Origin: Pholis gunnellus
Taxonomy: Eukaryota > Chordata > Actinopteri > Perciformes > Pholidae
DNA length: 64,000 nucleotides
Assembly (NCBI GenBank): GCA_910591455.2
Contig: OU342821.1
Span: 12,400,287 to 12,464,286, forward strand
Reading direction: 5' to 3'
Below, piece by piece: positions 35,376 through 49,500 of the stretch (positions are counted from its first letter, which is position 1; each line of letters opens with the position of its first letter). The notes beneath the pieces were generated by a model that saw only the letters and a list, made by a program, of their open reading frames with translations, had not been told where the DNA came from and did not search any database. The translations under genes and the position numbers were made by a program.

Positions 35376-36003
35376 CTATTATGTATGCCCCTGTGTAGTC
35401 TTTCAGATATGCGTTTGTACTTCCAAAGACCCGTAAACAACCTGTAAAGTCAGGAGTTCCCCTTTCAAAGCTGTTTCTATGATCCATTTTGAGTTCTGGA
35501 AGGAGCTCCACACACTGATCCCCTTAACGGAGACACACGTCTGTCAAAAGGAGGATTTAGTTCCCCATAGATGCACCCAGTGTTACTGAGCCAGAAACCC
35601 TGAGAGGTAACATCAGGTCACAGAGCAGCATGGTTATTTAGGCATATATGCATAAGTTAGGTTAAGGTGTGAATTTCTTTATTACGAGAGTATGGAATAT
35701 TCTGTCCATGTTATATAGTTTAGTGGATTCAATGCAGATCTTGATAATGATCATTACATGTTCGAGCTCCTGAGTTACTATTTCTACAGTAAAGGGAAGC
35801 TCTTTTGACTCAACATCTCAGCCTTCTGCACTGTGATATCTGGGCCCTGTCACAAAGAGGACACAGAGGTAGATTGTTCTTCTATGTTGAAGAAGCATGT
35901 GAATAATGTTGTGATTTTTATTATGAGACCAAACTTCTGTATATTTCATGCCACAGCATGTTGAGACTTAAGTCAGTTGAGTGGATCGGTTGAGTGTATT
36001 TAA

Positions 36004-36006
<3 letters not shown>

Positions 36007-36065
<59 letters not shown>
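36007..36065. repeat. (GT)29 microsatellite
   Basis: About 59 bases of uninterrupted GT, capable of Z-DNA formation and likely polymorphic. Confidence 0.97.
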
Positions 36066-36066
<1 letters not shown>

Positions 36067-36665
36067 TCTTGTTAAGGAAATAGAATCCTGTCCTGATGCT
36101 GTGAATAAAACTGAAATAATAGAACAAAGTATTTATTTATACAAAATACAATATTTGCCCCCCTACTGTATGTATTTCCTGTAATCGGCTTTGCTTATAA
36201 ACTCCTCTTTACGAGCGTACTATTATTTATGATTTAAGCAATATTTAGAGTTAAAACTATAAAGCATTTGGCCTCCATGGCAGCTGGAGCTCTCTCTCTC
36301 TCAAGCTGTCAGTATGATTGAGAATTTAGACAGTACATGAATTTCAAATCCTGGTGGAACATACGGGGGTGCCAACATAAACAGGTACAAAACACCCAGT
36401 AATAGGACTCAAAAGGGGGCAATTAAAAGCTCTAAATGTAAATCAGCTGCATTCGCCGTATTCCCACTTTTTCCACCCTGTGGATGCTGGTGAACTGAGA
36501 AGACCCCCTCCCCTCGTTTGTCCAGTCCTCCTGCTCTGGCTGGAGGAAAAAACTGTGGTTCTGCAGCCTTTGCATTCAATTATGGGTCATGTTTAAATCT
36601 CCCAACCCTAAAACAAGAACAGAGAAATCCAGGATGGTGGCCAACTAATGCAGACGGATAGACAG

Positions 36666-36681
36666 ACACACACACACACAC
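36666..36681. repeat. Short (AC)8 microsatellite
   Basis: Pure AC run. Confidence 0.9.
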
Positions 36682-36882
36682 AGTTTGGATATCTGAGCGC
36701 TGGAGTGCATCCAAGCACACCATTTCTCCCGCCTGCGTACTGGCTTCATGTTTAGCAGCTATTTTCAAATGTTTCCCATTTTTTTGTTTCCTAAGAGAAT
36801 ATTTAAAAGAGTGCCTGCCTTGTATTTCCTCCACACAACTGATATTTAAAAGGATTTTGCCATTCCTCTATTATATTTATAG

Positions 36883-36909
36883 TTATTTATTTATTTATCT
36901 ATCTATCTA
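36883..36909. repeat. (TTAT)n-(CTAT)n tetranucleotide repeat
   Basis: TTAT units change to CTAT units. Confidence 0.85.
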
Positions 36910-38917
36910 ATTTACAATCTGTTCAATATCACTTTAGGATCTCACCCTCAGGTCAAAGTAGCTTATTGATGTCAACTTTTTGAGAGATTCCAGATTGGCC
37001 AGAGTTGATGAGAAGACTACGATATACCAGATGGCTCATTGTGTGTTCTTCTTTTTTGGCAGTCTGACCCTCCTGAATATTGAGATGAGAGGCCAGCTTG
37101 GATTTTCTGGGGGGGAAAAAAAGTGTGAAATTTCTTGGAGTGCGTGTATTGCCTATCTGTCACCCTCTGTATTGGACTGGATGTGCAGCCACAGACGGTA
37201 GACATCATAGTGTTATTTCAGAGGTTGAAAGAGAAAATTTGATGACGACATGGGCATATAAAATGAGATGCATGTTCTTCTGTGCTTTACATCGATCTAT
37301 GTATGATTCGTTGAGCTACAGGTCTAAAGACAGCCAAGTCACAGTCTTTGTTCAGTGTGAACTCAAGCGTCAACCAAGGTTTTTGTGAAACTATCTTAAA
37401 AGACGATGTCAGCGCAGGTTGCATCTTTTCATCACAAAGTTCCTACAACAGTGTAGGAGACAACAGACAGCTGGACTGCATTTGGGGACAGATTAACATG
37501 TATTTGGCTGGGAGTGTGGCGTTGAAGAGAACTCAGATGCGGAGAAGGAAGTGTCCAAAAATAAAACACTTCACTTGATCCACTGATTCCCAATGTAGAG
37601 CATTGAGGACTACATTATACAACAGCTAATCTAGCTGATGCTTAAGGACACGCTGTTGTTCCAAACCGGAAAGCAAAAGAGACTTGGCCAGGACGTAGAC
37701 GTGTACTCAACCAAACTGTTTTGTTCGGAGCAGTGATTCAGCGTGTGATGGCAGATAGGGATTTGACTGTTTATGAGATGCACTCAGTGGGAAGTAAGGC
37801 AGTGGCTGAGCTGCCACCTTGAGGTTTACAGATGTACTTAAATTCGTTTTGTTGAAATAACTGGAAAAAAGACACGTTTGGCGCATCTTCATTATAAACT
37901 GAGACGCAATAAAACGCGTTACATCTCAAATAATTCTGATTTCTGCATTGGGATACATTTGCTGTTAAACATTGCACACATTTAGAGTGGGAACGCCTCT
38001 GGAAGGGGCCAGCGTTCCCAACTTTAATAACTCTGTGACTTTGCTCTTTATGGTTTTGGCCACAATGCACTATAGATGCACTGCGCCGTCCTCTGTACCA
38101 GACACAGTGAGGGCTGATGGGAGAGGGCTGGTTGTATGTCACAGTTAGAGACAGTGGAAATGCGTCGCCGGTTCAGCCTCCAACCGAATAGGACACATGC
38201 TGGGAAATTTATGGAAGTATTAAACATTAAATGCTCTGATGCAATTGCGATTTCATGATGGGGGGGAATGGGATAGTTAATAACTGTCTCAGTGAGCAGC
38301 TTTCTAGCTTGAGATGAGCTACAATTAGGTCAAACTGGCTGGTGCATTAGCAGAAGGACAAGAGGCAGTTTCAGGACTTTTCTTCTTTGGGATGGGTGAA
38401 ACGCGACATTAATCACAGTAATGTTGCTGCAGTGGCGGTAGAGACAGCCCACGACGCCTTCTCTGCATAATATCCTAAAGTGAACATTGCGTTCTCATGC
38501 TAATTTATGTACTGCCACCAGGGCTGTACAGTAAAGCTTTCTGAAGATGCTTATTGCTCTGTAGCTCACAGAATGAGAATATATTTGGCCGACTGCATGG
38601 AAACTTTACTGTATTGTTTCTGCAGTGCATCAGCTACAACGCAAAGGCTCTGCGAAGTGTGGGACAATGAGGAGCTGGAACTGTCTTGAGTTGCTGTGAA
38701 TCACCTGTCCACAAAGAATGTATGGAGATATAAAAAGAAATTTAAGACGTGACACTGCATAGGGATGGAGCAAGAGGCACCTGTTATCGTTCTGCACCAA
38801 CCTTCCTTCCTGCGCATTAATCCCTGTGCCATTTCTGTTTATTCATTACTGCTTATTTCCTCATTTAATTTAGTCCATTTTTACGAACCAAATTAGATAA
38901 TGGACTGTGCTTTTTGG

Positions 38918-39052
38918 GCATTTTTTGCCTTTCTTTCACTGTGTAGAGACAGAGGCTGGAAATGGGAGGAGAGAAAGGTGCATGACATGCAAAGGTCCCA
39001 AGGCTGGAATCTGACCCGAGATGATGCAGCAACTCAGCTATGAAGGCGCTCC
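38918..39052 (-). repeat. tRNA-derived SINE relic, reverse orientation
   Basis: Antisense landmarks in plus-strand order are a TTTTTTGCCTTTCTTT tract, GGAAATGGGAGGAGAGAAAG, TGACATGCAAAGGTCC, then GGAATCTGACC (39006-39016), whose complement is a B-box variant (GGTCAGATTCC). AACTCAGCTA follows, whose complement is an A-box remnant. The order matches a fish repeat ending 'atgacatgcagcaaaggg'. It is degraded and inactive. Confidence 0.6.
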
Positions 39053-39255
39053 AAGAGTGTGGTTTTTAAAAGGGAAAATGAACTGTCCCCAAATACTTGT
39101 AGATTTTATTATCAAAACGGTACACAATTTTAAAATGATGCTGAAGTTATTTTAACATGTTGACATGAGTAAATCAGCTGCCTGAGCATAAAAATTAAAA
39201 ATAAAAATGTAAATAGCATGTGCAAAACTAAACTAGAAACCATCTTGTGATAAGA

Positions 39256-39594
39256 TCACGCCAGCTGTGACGCCAAATCGGGCCTGGGACGAAAGTGTAC
39301 GGCCCCATCCTCACTTCCTACCCCACTTCCTCCGGTGTCCTTGATCAGACCAAACCCATCTTGGACCTCAGGCTTCATTTTGATCTCAACTAGACACCTA
39401 TAAAGTTTCTTTACAGACACCCAAGTATCTTGCACAGTTGCGCTGCTATCGTGGTGACAGAAATGTAAACACCTGGCAAAGTACTCAAAACGGCCTCCGT
39501 GGTAGTTCCAGCAACAGTAGGTGTCTTCCACATTTGACCATGATGACACACACACACACACAGACTCACAAGGTGAAAACAACAGCAGCCACAC
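39256..39594 (-). other. Open frame of 112 codons, possibly in an old repeat
   Basis: The frame contains EYFARCLHFCHHDSSATVQD and WVSVKKLYRCLVEIKMKPEV but no known domain. It lies within 250 bases of a SINE relic and overlaps a CA run at its 5' end. It could be a chance frame or remnant dispersed-repeat sequence. Confidence 0.12.
39546..39561. repeat. Short (CA)8 microsatellite
   Basis: Pure CA run. Confidence 0.9.
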
Positions 39595-39717
39595 ACTGTC
39601 ACAGTTGGTAATGATTTAAATGCTTTATGAAAACAATCACATTTGTAATTTCCAGTGGTCAGTGGCACTTAACTATTCAAAATGCACAATAAAATGCATA
39701 CTTCATGATGCTATTTA

Positions 39718-39750
39718 CCCCCCCCCCCCCCCCCCACATACACACACACA
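39718..39750. repeat. Homopolymer C18 followed by (CA)n
   Basis: Eighteen C, then CATACACACACACA. Confidence 0.92.
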
Positions 39751-41834
39751 AGTCATATAACTGAATTTGAAATGAAAGATAAAAATCAATCAAAACCAAG
39801 AATAGTAATTGCTTTGATGATGCTGATTTTCTGTACATTAATATGGTCAGAAAAGTCACATAATACAGTATAGCCTGCAAATCTATAGAGCTGTGTGATT
39901 AATATCCCAAAGATGCTCTTTCCTCTCCATAGTAAGTATTGTGTGAATCTTTGTCAACATAGAAAGATGGCTTCAGTTGCAGGCCGCAGTACAGATGGGA
40001 CAGCATGAACACAAGATGAGGTAAATTGAATCGTTACATCCAATGAGCCATTTTGTGAGTAACACAATATTGCACAGTGTGAGGAAAAAAGTTCCTTGAC
40101 AAACGCGCCCTCCTCTCCTGCACGTCTGCATGGGAGAAGATGATACAGCTTGTGCTTTCAATCAGATCTGCTGAAGCAGCAGTGCACCTCTCAATGCTTC
40201 CCATCTCCCATGCTGACAGTCAGCCTGATGTTGGACCAGCAAGCAAGAGGGGATCAATTAGTGGCCCATATGTTTGAATGGCAGCAAGGATGGAGTAGAT
40301 TTAGGGTGGAGGGATTGGAGTATTCTCCTGAAATTGTCAGTGAAGCAAAAATAAAGGCAATCAGATGGATTTGTATCTCTATTCCAGTGTCACAAATCTT
40401 TAACGGGCACATTTTTCTACAGTTCTCTTGGTACAGCAAGTAGCTGCTCTGCACGAAGAGACAATTCTTTGGTGATGAAGTGATTTGGTGAAGGTGACAC
40501 GGCAGCAATGTGACATTGTAGAAGAAACGCATCGAGGACTTATGAGGTTTCTTTCATAATAAGATGATTTCATGATATGGTGACGCTGTCTTTATTTTGA
40601 CATAACTTCTTTTATTGATGTCATATTATGTATGATTTTACAAGGAAAGGAAGCTCAGGTTCAACGGATCCAAAACTTGTGGTAAAACTTTTTTTATGAA
40701 AAAACAAAAAGAGAGACAGAAAATTAAGAAAAATAGATTCAACATGAAGTCAAAGAAAGTGGGTGGAAAACAAAATAGATAATTGCAGACAAAGTACGAT
40801 GTATCAACTCATTTATATTCAATTAGTGACTTTTGTCACTCTACCAAATGAGATAAATATAAATGATGTCAATATTTGAAGATCCTGCCAAAGTCTAAAT
40901 GAAAAACACCGTCGCATAAAACAAAAACATCTATGACTTTAATAAAATGTGATTTGTTTAATGAGATTCTGTTCTTTTTAACCAATGTAGATGCTACATA
41001 AGAAATACACGATAAGCATGGGAGTTGTACACGTCCTCGTCCTGGGTTACATTGTACACTGTCAATGGATGTGCTACAATGAGCAAGATATTCAGTCCTG
41101 GACTTGGCTGATCTATGATCTGGAAAACTTCAATAGGTTCAACCTTGGCACTGAATAATAATGGAACAATATTCAACAAAACATTATGTCGTGCACAAGT
41201 TCAAGGACGTGTCAATGCTGAAACACTCAACCTCCTTTGTGATTCGCTCCGCGTTAGTGTTCGAAATAATTCACTACTCTGTACATGAATTTGAGAAAGT
41301 GCAAGTGTTTATTTCCAGTTGATGACAAAATGCTGAACGACCATCATATGATACATTGTAATGTGCTTCCCCACTGCGGCTCTATAAAAGCATTTACTGC
41401 TCAGTAAATCTCTTTAATAGATGAAAAAGTATGAAGAAATCAATACTTAAACAAAAACAAATTAGAGAGTGACTCCAAACCACACACATATACATGTCAC
41501 ACTGTAGTCCATAGCTCTCTTTATTTACTGAACAAACGTGTAATTCATCAACATATAAAGGCATTAAAAGCTACAGGCCTGTTTGTAGCTTTATGGAAGA
41601 CAAATTGATAATAAAATGATGTGTATATTTCTTCAGTTGTAAAAATTATGTGCTCCTTTTGCATCCACACACACAGCAATTTACACACTCTTTAGCCTTT
41701 GACTATAGATCTAATTCTTATTGTCATAGCAATACAATTTATTTTGTAAAAAAAAGTCAGTATGTTGTTAAACCAAGAAAAGTATCAGAGTATCAAAGAG
41801 TCAGTCCAACAACTATAATTACAATTTATCCTCA

Positions 41835-42018
41835 TTGGACCTTCTATGCGACATCTATACCAAATTTCATGGCAATCCATTGAATAATTCTCAAGATATT
41901 TCACTTTAAACCACAAATGTCAACCTTGTGGTCCTAAAGGAAAAGCCAGTAAGAAACATCTTCTGGGCACAAGGAATGTCTTTATAAAAACCATGCTGGT
42001 CCATCCAATAATTGATAC
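41835..42018 (-). repeat. Degraded teleost dispersed repeat, copy 2
   Basis: The block contains ACCAAATTTCATGGCAATCC, CAAGATATTTCACTTTAAACC, CACAAATGTCAACCTTGTGG and GTCCATCCAATAATTG, the antisense of the family seen at 24630-25003. It is diverged and lies in the opposite orientation. It gives a within-window family pair separated by about 17 kb. Confidence 0.6.
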
Positions 42019-43495
42019 AATTATGGACCTGTAAATAATATGTAACCATTTTGTATGCATCAGCGTGAAGGGAGGTAATCTTTGTTGTAAAGTGCACTTA
42101 CATCATCCGTCTTTGAACGCTTCCTATCTTTTCAGTTATGAAGAAAATATTTCAGATTCTCCACTCTGTTGTGACACCAGCACAGTAGCCTCCTCCTGCC
42201 AGAGTATAAAGGAAGACAGACAGTATCGTTTACTGTATATGGCCGTGATATGACATGCAGATGAGTGGAGCTAAACCCTAAGTGATGCTCACAATATCCA
42301 ATGAAGGTGTTGGCAGAAGAGCTGTGGACAGGAAGTGCCTGGCTGGGCGGACCTGTCAGTAAAAGATGCTTGTTTATATTGACTGCACTGACATGCCTTT
42401 TGGAATAATATGCAAGATGCTTGTAAACAAAAAAATATTGATTTCTGTTAAAGCGCAACAGCGAAAATGGGAGTTTTAATCCATGAGTTTTTGTACAGGA
42501 CAGAAAATAGATTAGATTAAATGGAAATGATAATAGATTAGAAAAGGTAAAAAACACAATAAGAGCATGAAAATGATCTTTCCTCTTTGACTGGTCACTA
42601 GAAAATGTAACGTTTATGCGACTTTGACATCCGTCCGGACAATCACATAATGAGGTCAAATATACTCCCATTGCTTTTTTATGCAGATGAGCTGGGCCGT
42701 GACTGTCTGAATAGCTAATGTGTTTATTGCATTTATCAATTAAAGGCCCTCTTTGGGGAGAACAAGCAGATGGAAATACAGCTGTGTAAAGTCAGGAAAT
42801 AATCTTTTTAATTAGTATTGAAATCTGAAGGCCAGACGCAGGTCTTGTGATGTAGACAACACATAAGACCGCCCAAAACTAAATCTAATCACGTGAACAA
42901 TATCATTTTCATTGTTTCACAGAATATGCACAATATGAATGAGAGAGCTGCATATCTATCTATCTGTCCTCTGAAATACCAATTTTCTCTCTCTTTGGTA
43001 TTCATTTCCACAATTGACTGGAGCGTCTTTTCTGTTGTTTTGACTGTCGTGTTCATGCAGTGAGAGCCGGTATGTCAGTCTGAGTCACAACCAAGATAAG
43101 GCTGCACCATTACAGAGGTCCAGACTATTCAGACCGTCTGCTCTGCCCATTACAATTTAGATCAAGGAAAGAACATTTAAGCACATAGAAAATCAGTAAT
43201 AAACAATTTAAAATGTCATTATAATGTGGACTTACAACGCATGGGCAGAAACTGCGTGCGGATTTAACAGTCCGAGATGAGTTTGGAGCCAGGGAGCAGC
43301 CATAAAGGCCTGTATATTTGGAGACAGGTTAAAAATAGACATGAGCTGTTATCCTATACCATTAAGATGCAAATCAATAGTGATTTTATGACAGTGTTTT
43401 ATGACCTCTATTTCACAAAGTTTACAAATAAATGACTTAATTTCTTATTCCATTAAGTATGATATTAAGCAAGTGCTTAGGCGCCAGTGGGAAGT

Positions 43496-43498
<3 letters not shown>

Positions 43499-43528
<30 letters not shown>

Positions 43529-43538
43529 TGTGTGTGTA
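43499..43538. repeat. (GT)n microsatellite, about 40 bases
   Basis: GT run with one TC interruption. Confidence 0.95.
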
Positions 43539-43994
43539 GTCTACATGCTAATGATGAGGAAATGGCTCAGCAACTTAAAGGAATCCATCACACGGAATAA
43601 CATATACACGTTTACTGTGTTTACTGTTACATTTATTTGAAAAGTATATATTACACTGCAATACAATAGTGAAGGTAATTATGACATTTGATGCTTCGCT
43701 ATCACAATCAATAGTCATGACACTAAAGACTGATTGTGATTGAATGTGTATGAGGCACATGGCTGCCTATTGTCAAAGGAAAAAAGAGCGGCATTGTGCA
43801 TATCTGTATACACCTTTGACATTATTTGAATTTCATAAATTCACATTATTTGTATCAGTTGTGGCACTTTAGTGTTAACTCTTTGAAGGAGTAACACTTT
43901 CATCCGTTTGGTTAGAACGACTAATTTCCCTCATTCGTCGTTTCTCCCTGATACTACACGCATTGATACTACTATGTTCCCCGTTTCTTTACAG

Positions 43995-44482
43995 AGTGCC
44001 GGCTCTTTGGATTCATCAAGAACGTTCTTTGGGGAACAGGGCTAAGGCAGCCTCACTGTCCCCCTGCTCTATACCAGACCGGGGTGGAATCCACTAATCG
44101 GCTTTTGTGGCCAAACATGATAAAGCTGCAGCCAGGATCAGACCAATTTACAGTGCGCCAGTTCTGTCTGTCCCGTGTGAGCTGCATACCCACAGAGCAG
44201 CAGCTCAGTATCCTCCTCTTAAAAAGATTTCATTACTATCAGGCTTGGATTGGCAGAATCGTGTGGAATAACCCTATTGAGAAGAGCCTGCCTCACTCAT
44301 TTCTACAGCTGGTGGCTCAGCGGAAGTGGGGAGCTAAGATGGGGCTCTTCATACGCCGTCTCAGTGTGGGGTCCCTGCTGCAGCTCCACACAGAAAGAGA
44401 GCCAAATGTGTGTGTCGCAACACATCTGTGCAGATGGTGGCTGGTGATCATACAGACAGCGGAGGGTGTGATAAAGGTGTAA
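43995..44482 (+). other. Long open frame behind a splice-acceptor-like site, unrecognised
   Basis: CCGTTTCTTTACAG is followed by about 160 open codons running to TAA at 44480-44482 (CRLFGFIKNVLWGTGLRQPH at the start, AEGVIKV at the end). No domain, repeat or transmembrane pattern is recognisable and no start or donor supports it. In 64 kb of six frames a few runs of this length are expected by chance. Confidence 0.15.
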
Positions 44483-46505
44483 AAATGTGTATGAAACTGC
44501 TCAGCATCCTTTGAAGCATTCTTTTTCCTTTGCTAATCAATCAAAAACCAGGACAGTTAGGTGACAAATAGATAATAGTGGGAGAAAAATCTCCGTAATG
44601 TGGCTGCAATTATTTAATTGGATTTATGAGACTTGAAACGTGGCCTTGGACTTATTGTAACTGCTCAGCCCGACAGATCATAAAATATGTTATGGGAAGA
44701 ATGTTTGGATTACAAAGTCACTGAATGGTAGCTCATCTTCTCAGCGACATGCTGAGCTGGGGTGGAATGAAATCAGGTTGCTGGAAAGTAAAAAAAAAAG
44801 ATTTATTCAAATGGGGAAAAGATTATTCCTTTAAAATGTGCTGAATACGAAATTGCAGGCATTTCTATATTGCATCTCAACGGCTCTCAAAATGGCGACG
44901 GCTGAGCCGGTGGCCTGCAGCTAACAACGCTAACAGGGCATGTCTGGACAGTGTTCGAGCTAACCAGTGGGGCACACTCACATGCACAGAAAGTGGAGCA
45001 GTTTTGTCACTCTGAGCGTCGCGACTGTGTACGAGGCAGTCACAAAACCTGATAGATGTTGAGATTAAAATGGGGGCCCGAATTCAAGGATATGGGTGGA
45101 TCGAGCAAGGGCATCGGAAGTAGGGAGTGGGAAAGTGACTTTACAAAAGAACATTTTCTCTGTCAGAATACATCGTACTTTTTGCAGACCTTGGTCTATT
45201 AACACTATTAACATTTCAAAGAAAACATCCAAACGCTGTGTCATTTTAATCATCATAATTCAGATACCTGAAGGACTTCCGGTGCAAGATAAACGTAGCG
45301 AGTCTTTCCCTCCATATCAAGATGTGTAGCATGCTCTTCCTCCGAGACTCAGCTGTGATTCTCTTAACACTTCATAATGTAAAACACCTGTCTTCTTTCA
45401 ATGCTTTCAGACGAGACAAGTTCCTTATCAAAGGCAATTACCTGGCAATGTTTCTGTTACCTAGGGCTACATGTTACTTAACACTGAGAATGAATGAGGC
45501 GGGGATGTAACAGGTACTTTAATCAAGACAGAACTCTTCATGACAAAAAACTAAACTAAAAGCATATTACAAAATACACAGAGGAAAGGACAGCAAGTTA
45601 GTTTTTAACACGTTTGGGAGAAGAGGCATAAGGTGTAGATCAACAAGGAAGAGAGTCTCTTTATTCGGCTCTTAGGCTGATTAATAGTCGCAGAATACTT
45701 AAAATCTAGACGGATTTAGGGGTGCAATTAATCACAGGTTTTATTGTGGGTCCTAAATCAAGAGAGGCAATTCTGGGCTCTAGTAATTTTTAGAAAATTG
45801 CTATCATTAGCCTATTTTTGAACAGTTCCTATTTATCCCCAAAAGCCCTTTTATAGTGAGCAGTTATCTACTTACAGTAGCTGAAGTGCACACTTGGGCA
45901 TCTCAGGTGTTTGGGTTTGAAAGGGCAGAAGAGGCCTGCTCTGACTTAGATAAGGAGATGATTCGACAAATACCCTCTAGGACAATTAACCTGAAGCTCC
46001 AAAGTAATTAGAACTGCGTTATTATCATTACATGTTGCTCTATATCATGAACCAGATAAACCGCAGGTCTTATAGGAGTAAAATTACAATAAGTACATAT
46101 ATCTCTATTGTATAAACTCTCTAACATTTCCAACTTCATCTACATAAAAGTCACAGGGATGTATCTATTTAAACCCTTTATTAAGGACAGAAGGAATTTA
46201 TTATAATAAAGACAAACAGGAAGAAAAGAGAACGTATGGCTGTATGATATGTGAACAGAAGGACAGCACCATGGCTTTGACATCATTTTCAGATGATGTG
46301 CCAGCTCTGCTGCCATGCACAGATTTCTGCCTGGCCCCGGAGCTCAAACATCATGTGTAGATGCAAGGACCCTGTGCCCTGTGGGTAAATACACTGTAAG
46401 ACCAGACTGCACGTTAATATCCACAACACATCGAGTAATATCCGCTCTCTGGTCTACAGGGAAAATATGACTGTTGACGCTCTACTTTGGAATTGGCTGT
46501 GACTT

Positions 46506-46509
<4 letters not shown>

Positions 46510-46539
<30 letters not shown>
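46510..46539. repeat. Homopolymer C30
   Basis: Thirty consecutive C. An i-motif or G-quadruplex on the other strand is possible. Confidence 0.93.
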
Positions 46540-46542
<3 letters not shown>

Positions 46543-49500
46543 CTCACCCCTTTACTGCACGAGGTTAAATGGTGCATACTGTTAATCGTTATATATTCTT
46601 GTTTAATAAACATTCTAACATAAAAATGCCAATTCTGAGATCTTGATGGTTTATCACTGGTGTGCTAAAAGGGATAATTGAAATGATGAATGTTTTCATT
46701 TCACATAATCAAACCTTTGCCATTTTCTATAGTGTGCTAAATAAAATAAATGGTAGTAGTTGTTTTTTTTAGCAGTGGCAATTATAAAGTAATGCTGCTT
46801 GGCAAGTGATTCTGCCTTCTGTCTTTATACATGCTGGCATCACACATTTAAATACCTAAAATAACCACAAATGGAACACGCCTGGGACTTTGCAGTCAGC
46901 TCACTGTAATAACAATCAAATTTACAAAACGGTGTTCATGATATCTGGCCCAAACATTTCTGCCTCTCGCTTTTCCTGCTCAGCTTGTTTTATGTTATCC
47001 CTCCATTTCCATTCATGGTTTCCTCCAAATAACCACCTCTTTTCCTGTTATCCCACTTCGTCCGGCTTTATTTCTCCCTCCTCACTAACTTTAATGATCT
47101 CTCCGTCTCGTTCAGTCTCATTGTCCCGTGCCCTCTCGTCTCTACCTCCCATTCACAAAGAGTTGGGGGTCCAGGCTCAGGGGCGTCCTCTTTGTCATTG
47201 GCAGCTATGACCTCCACGTTCCCCCCTGGCACAGGGTCAATTATTCACTGCGTGGGAACTACACCTGTGTCCCTCGTGAATCTCCCCGACAACCAGCCGC
47301 CAGAAAGAAATGAGTCTATTACCATGGTGGTGCCAGGTGATGGATTTCATGTTCGCTAGTAGAGTGCAGGTAAAAACCCGGGGAAGCCTCTGAAGGTGAC
47401 CTTCACAGCTAAAGGCATCTTTACCGGTCGTGCGTGCAAACATACAGACTCCCATGAGGAAGTATCAAAGGCAGGAGTGGAGCATTGGTTTCCATGTCAG
47501 ACTTGTTTGTTTACTGTGGGTTATTGTTGTGTGTAACCTGAAGGACCTTGAGCTGTAAAATTCTCCACAAGACGTTCCCTGGTGGACTATAGTGCCTTTG
47601 TTATATCTAAACCAGTTGGCTTTTTGCATGGGGCATATGAACTGTGCCATAATAAAACATTCATCACATGATCTCTGTGTTGTCCGGCCTGTTTAACCTT
47701 AACTGTACAGTATCATTCAGACTTTACAATTATCATAAAAGGCTATTGTGAATAGCTATAATTTATTCTAAAGCTGGGGTCCACTAGCAGCGAAGTATCA
47801 TCACCTTTCACAACACATTCCCAGTACCCACTAGTGAGGTGGCATCTGCAGTGCTCAAGGCAGGATGGCAGCCAGGCAGGATAGCACCAAACCAAGCTGT
47901 TAGGCCTGCTGTCTGCTAATCCATTCCAGTGTGGCAGCACAGTCGGTGAACCCCGTGCAAGCAGCCCTCCAGGTCAACAGATATGGTCAATACATGTGGT
48001 CAGAACATGTGGTCAGGACAACAGTTCTATTGGACCATGACTAACAGACTTTGTGATAGGCTGTTTGGTGTGTGTGCCTCCCTTTTTTCCGTAAGAGTGT
48101 GTGTTTGTCTGCCTCCCTGCCTGCTTGTCGGCGACTATACGTCCTCGAGTGTATGTTTGAGGCTTGGATATCCTTTGTCTTTGTGCACTTAAGCATGCTC
48201 GTGTGCAGCATGTTGCCAGAAGACTTGGCTGCACACACACAGGAGACAGGTGAGACATGTAGCGGGGACAGGCAGGTTTTTGGAGCAGCATCACCTCTCT
48301 GTAACTTTGGACCGTTGGTGTGTCTGTCTCAATACCAGCGTGTGTCAGCTGTCCTCAGCATGCAGAGGCACCGGAGTGTACAGCTCCAGTCTGCTGATCC
48401 TCAGCCTCACTTGTTTCCCAGTCGCTCCCGGGCCCGCCAACCAGACCAGACATGGCACAGGACTGAAGACGAGCGCCACACGACTCAGGCTTGGTCACCC
48501 GGCTCTTGCTTTTGTTCAAAAACTAAACATGTTCATGCTTTTGCTCAAAAATGAAGCTGTTTGCTGTTGATGAGATCATCTTGTTCCTATGCAGATATTT
48601 CAGTGGTAAATCTAAAGGCTTCATAGAGCGAGAAAATTATTGATGCCGTCGAGTCAAAACTCAAATTACTCCATAAAGTGGTCAGTTTGGAGCTTACTGT
48701 GCAAATGAGACCACCAAGTTATATACTACGCATACTGTGGGTTAAGAAACACAACTGTGAAACATTTATAGTACGCTTAGTGTTTTATGGGAGGTTTTAT
48801 TGCCCATCTGCCATGGGCACAGTTGTAAGAGCTTGAATTTACTGATATGTATGAAACTCTCATTGAAATATAAAATGATTGCTAAGTCTATATACTTGAA
48901 TTATTTGCTCACCTTTTATATCAATTTGTCATAAAGTTCAAATACAATACATTTTTGAAATATGCATGCAGCTGTCATCTATCATATCAACCGCACACAG
49001 ACTGTATCTGTTTTGAACATGTTAATAAATGCTCTCACGCACGGTTACAAAAACCTCTTTATCCTCTAATCTTGTCATAGTTAATGATGTCTAGTGTGAG
49101 CATGTGACTTATGACTAATGGTCGTGTCCATTAATGAGACAATAAGCATACGCAAAATCCCTCAGTGCCTGTCATTAATCACAAAGACCAAGGTCATGTG
49201 ATTTGATTTTATTCTGAAAAGCTGAGAGGCCCAGACAGGGCATGCAAAAGGAAACACTGCCGTATTGTACTGTAATCCAGAGAACAACAGTTTTTAAAAA
49301 TTCCTACTGCGGTATTTTAAATGTTGTGCTTGACTGTCAGTCACTTATATAACCTAAAATGTCGGGAGAGGGCATCATTTTGAGCCTAACTGTAGAGTGA
49401 TTGGTAAAATAGCTCCCTCTGAAGGCACAAAGATGAATCATGAATCTGAATCAAAAAGACAAAGCTTGTCTCCACACAAAGCCACAGAACAGCACACCCA

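Larger units (their letters stand above)
33461..38917. other. Intergenic spacer
   Basis: Holds the SINE relic at 35257, GT and CA runs, and a unique block at 33680-33830 of CNE-like composition. No coding exon is recognised. Confidence 0.5.

Noticed and set aside
42132..42671. 179-codon minus-strand frame, the longest in the window
   Set aside because: No domain, no splice context and no compositional bias. Chance frames of this length are expected in 64 kb.
48072..48554. 160-codon plus-strand frame and an overlapping 106-codon frame with an acceptor-like site near 48421
   Set aside because: The peptide begins in low-complexity TG/CT-derived sequence and matches nothing known. Two overlapping frames of similar length argue against coding selection.
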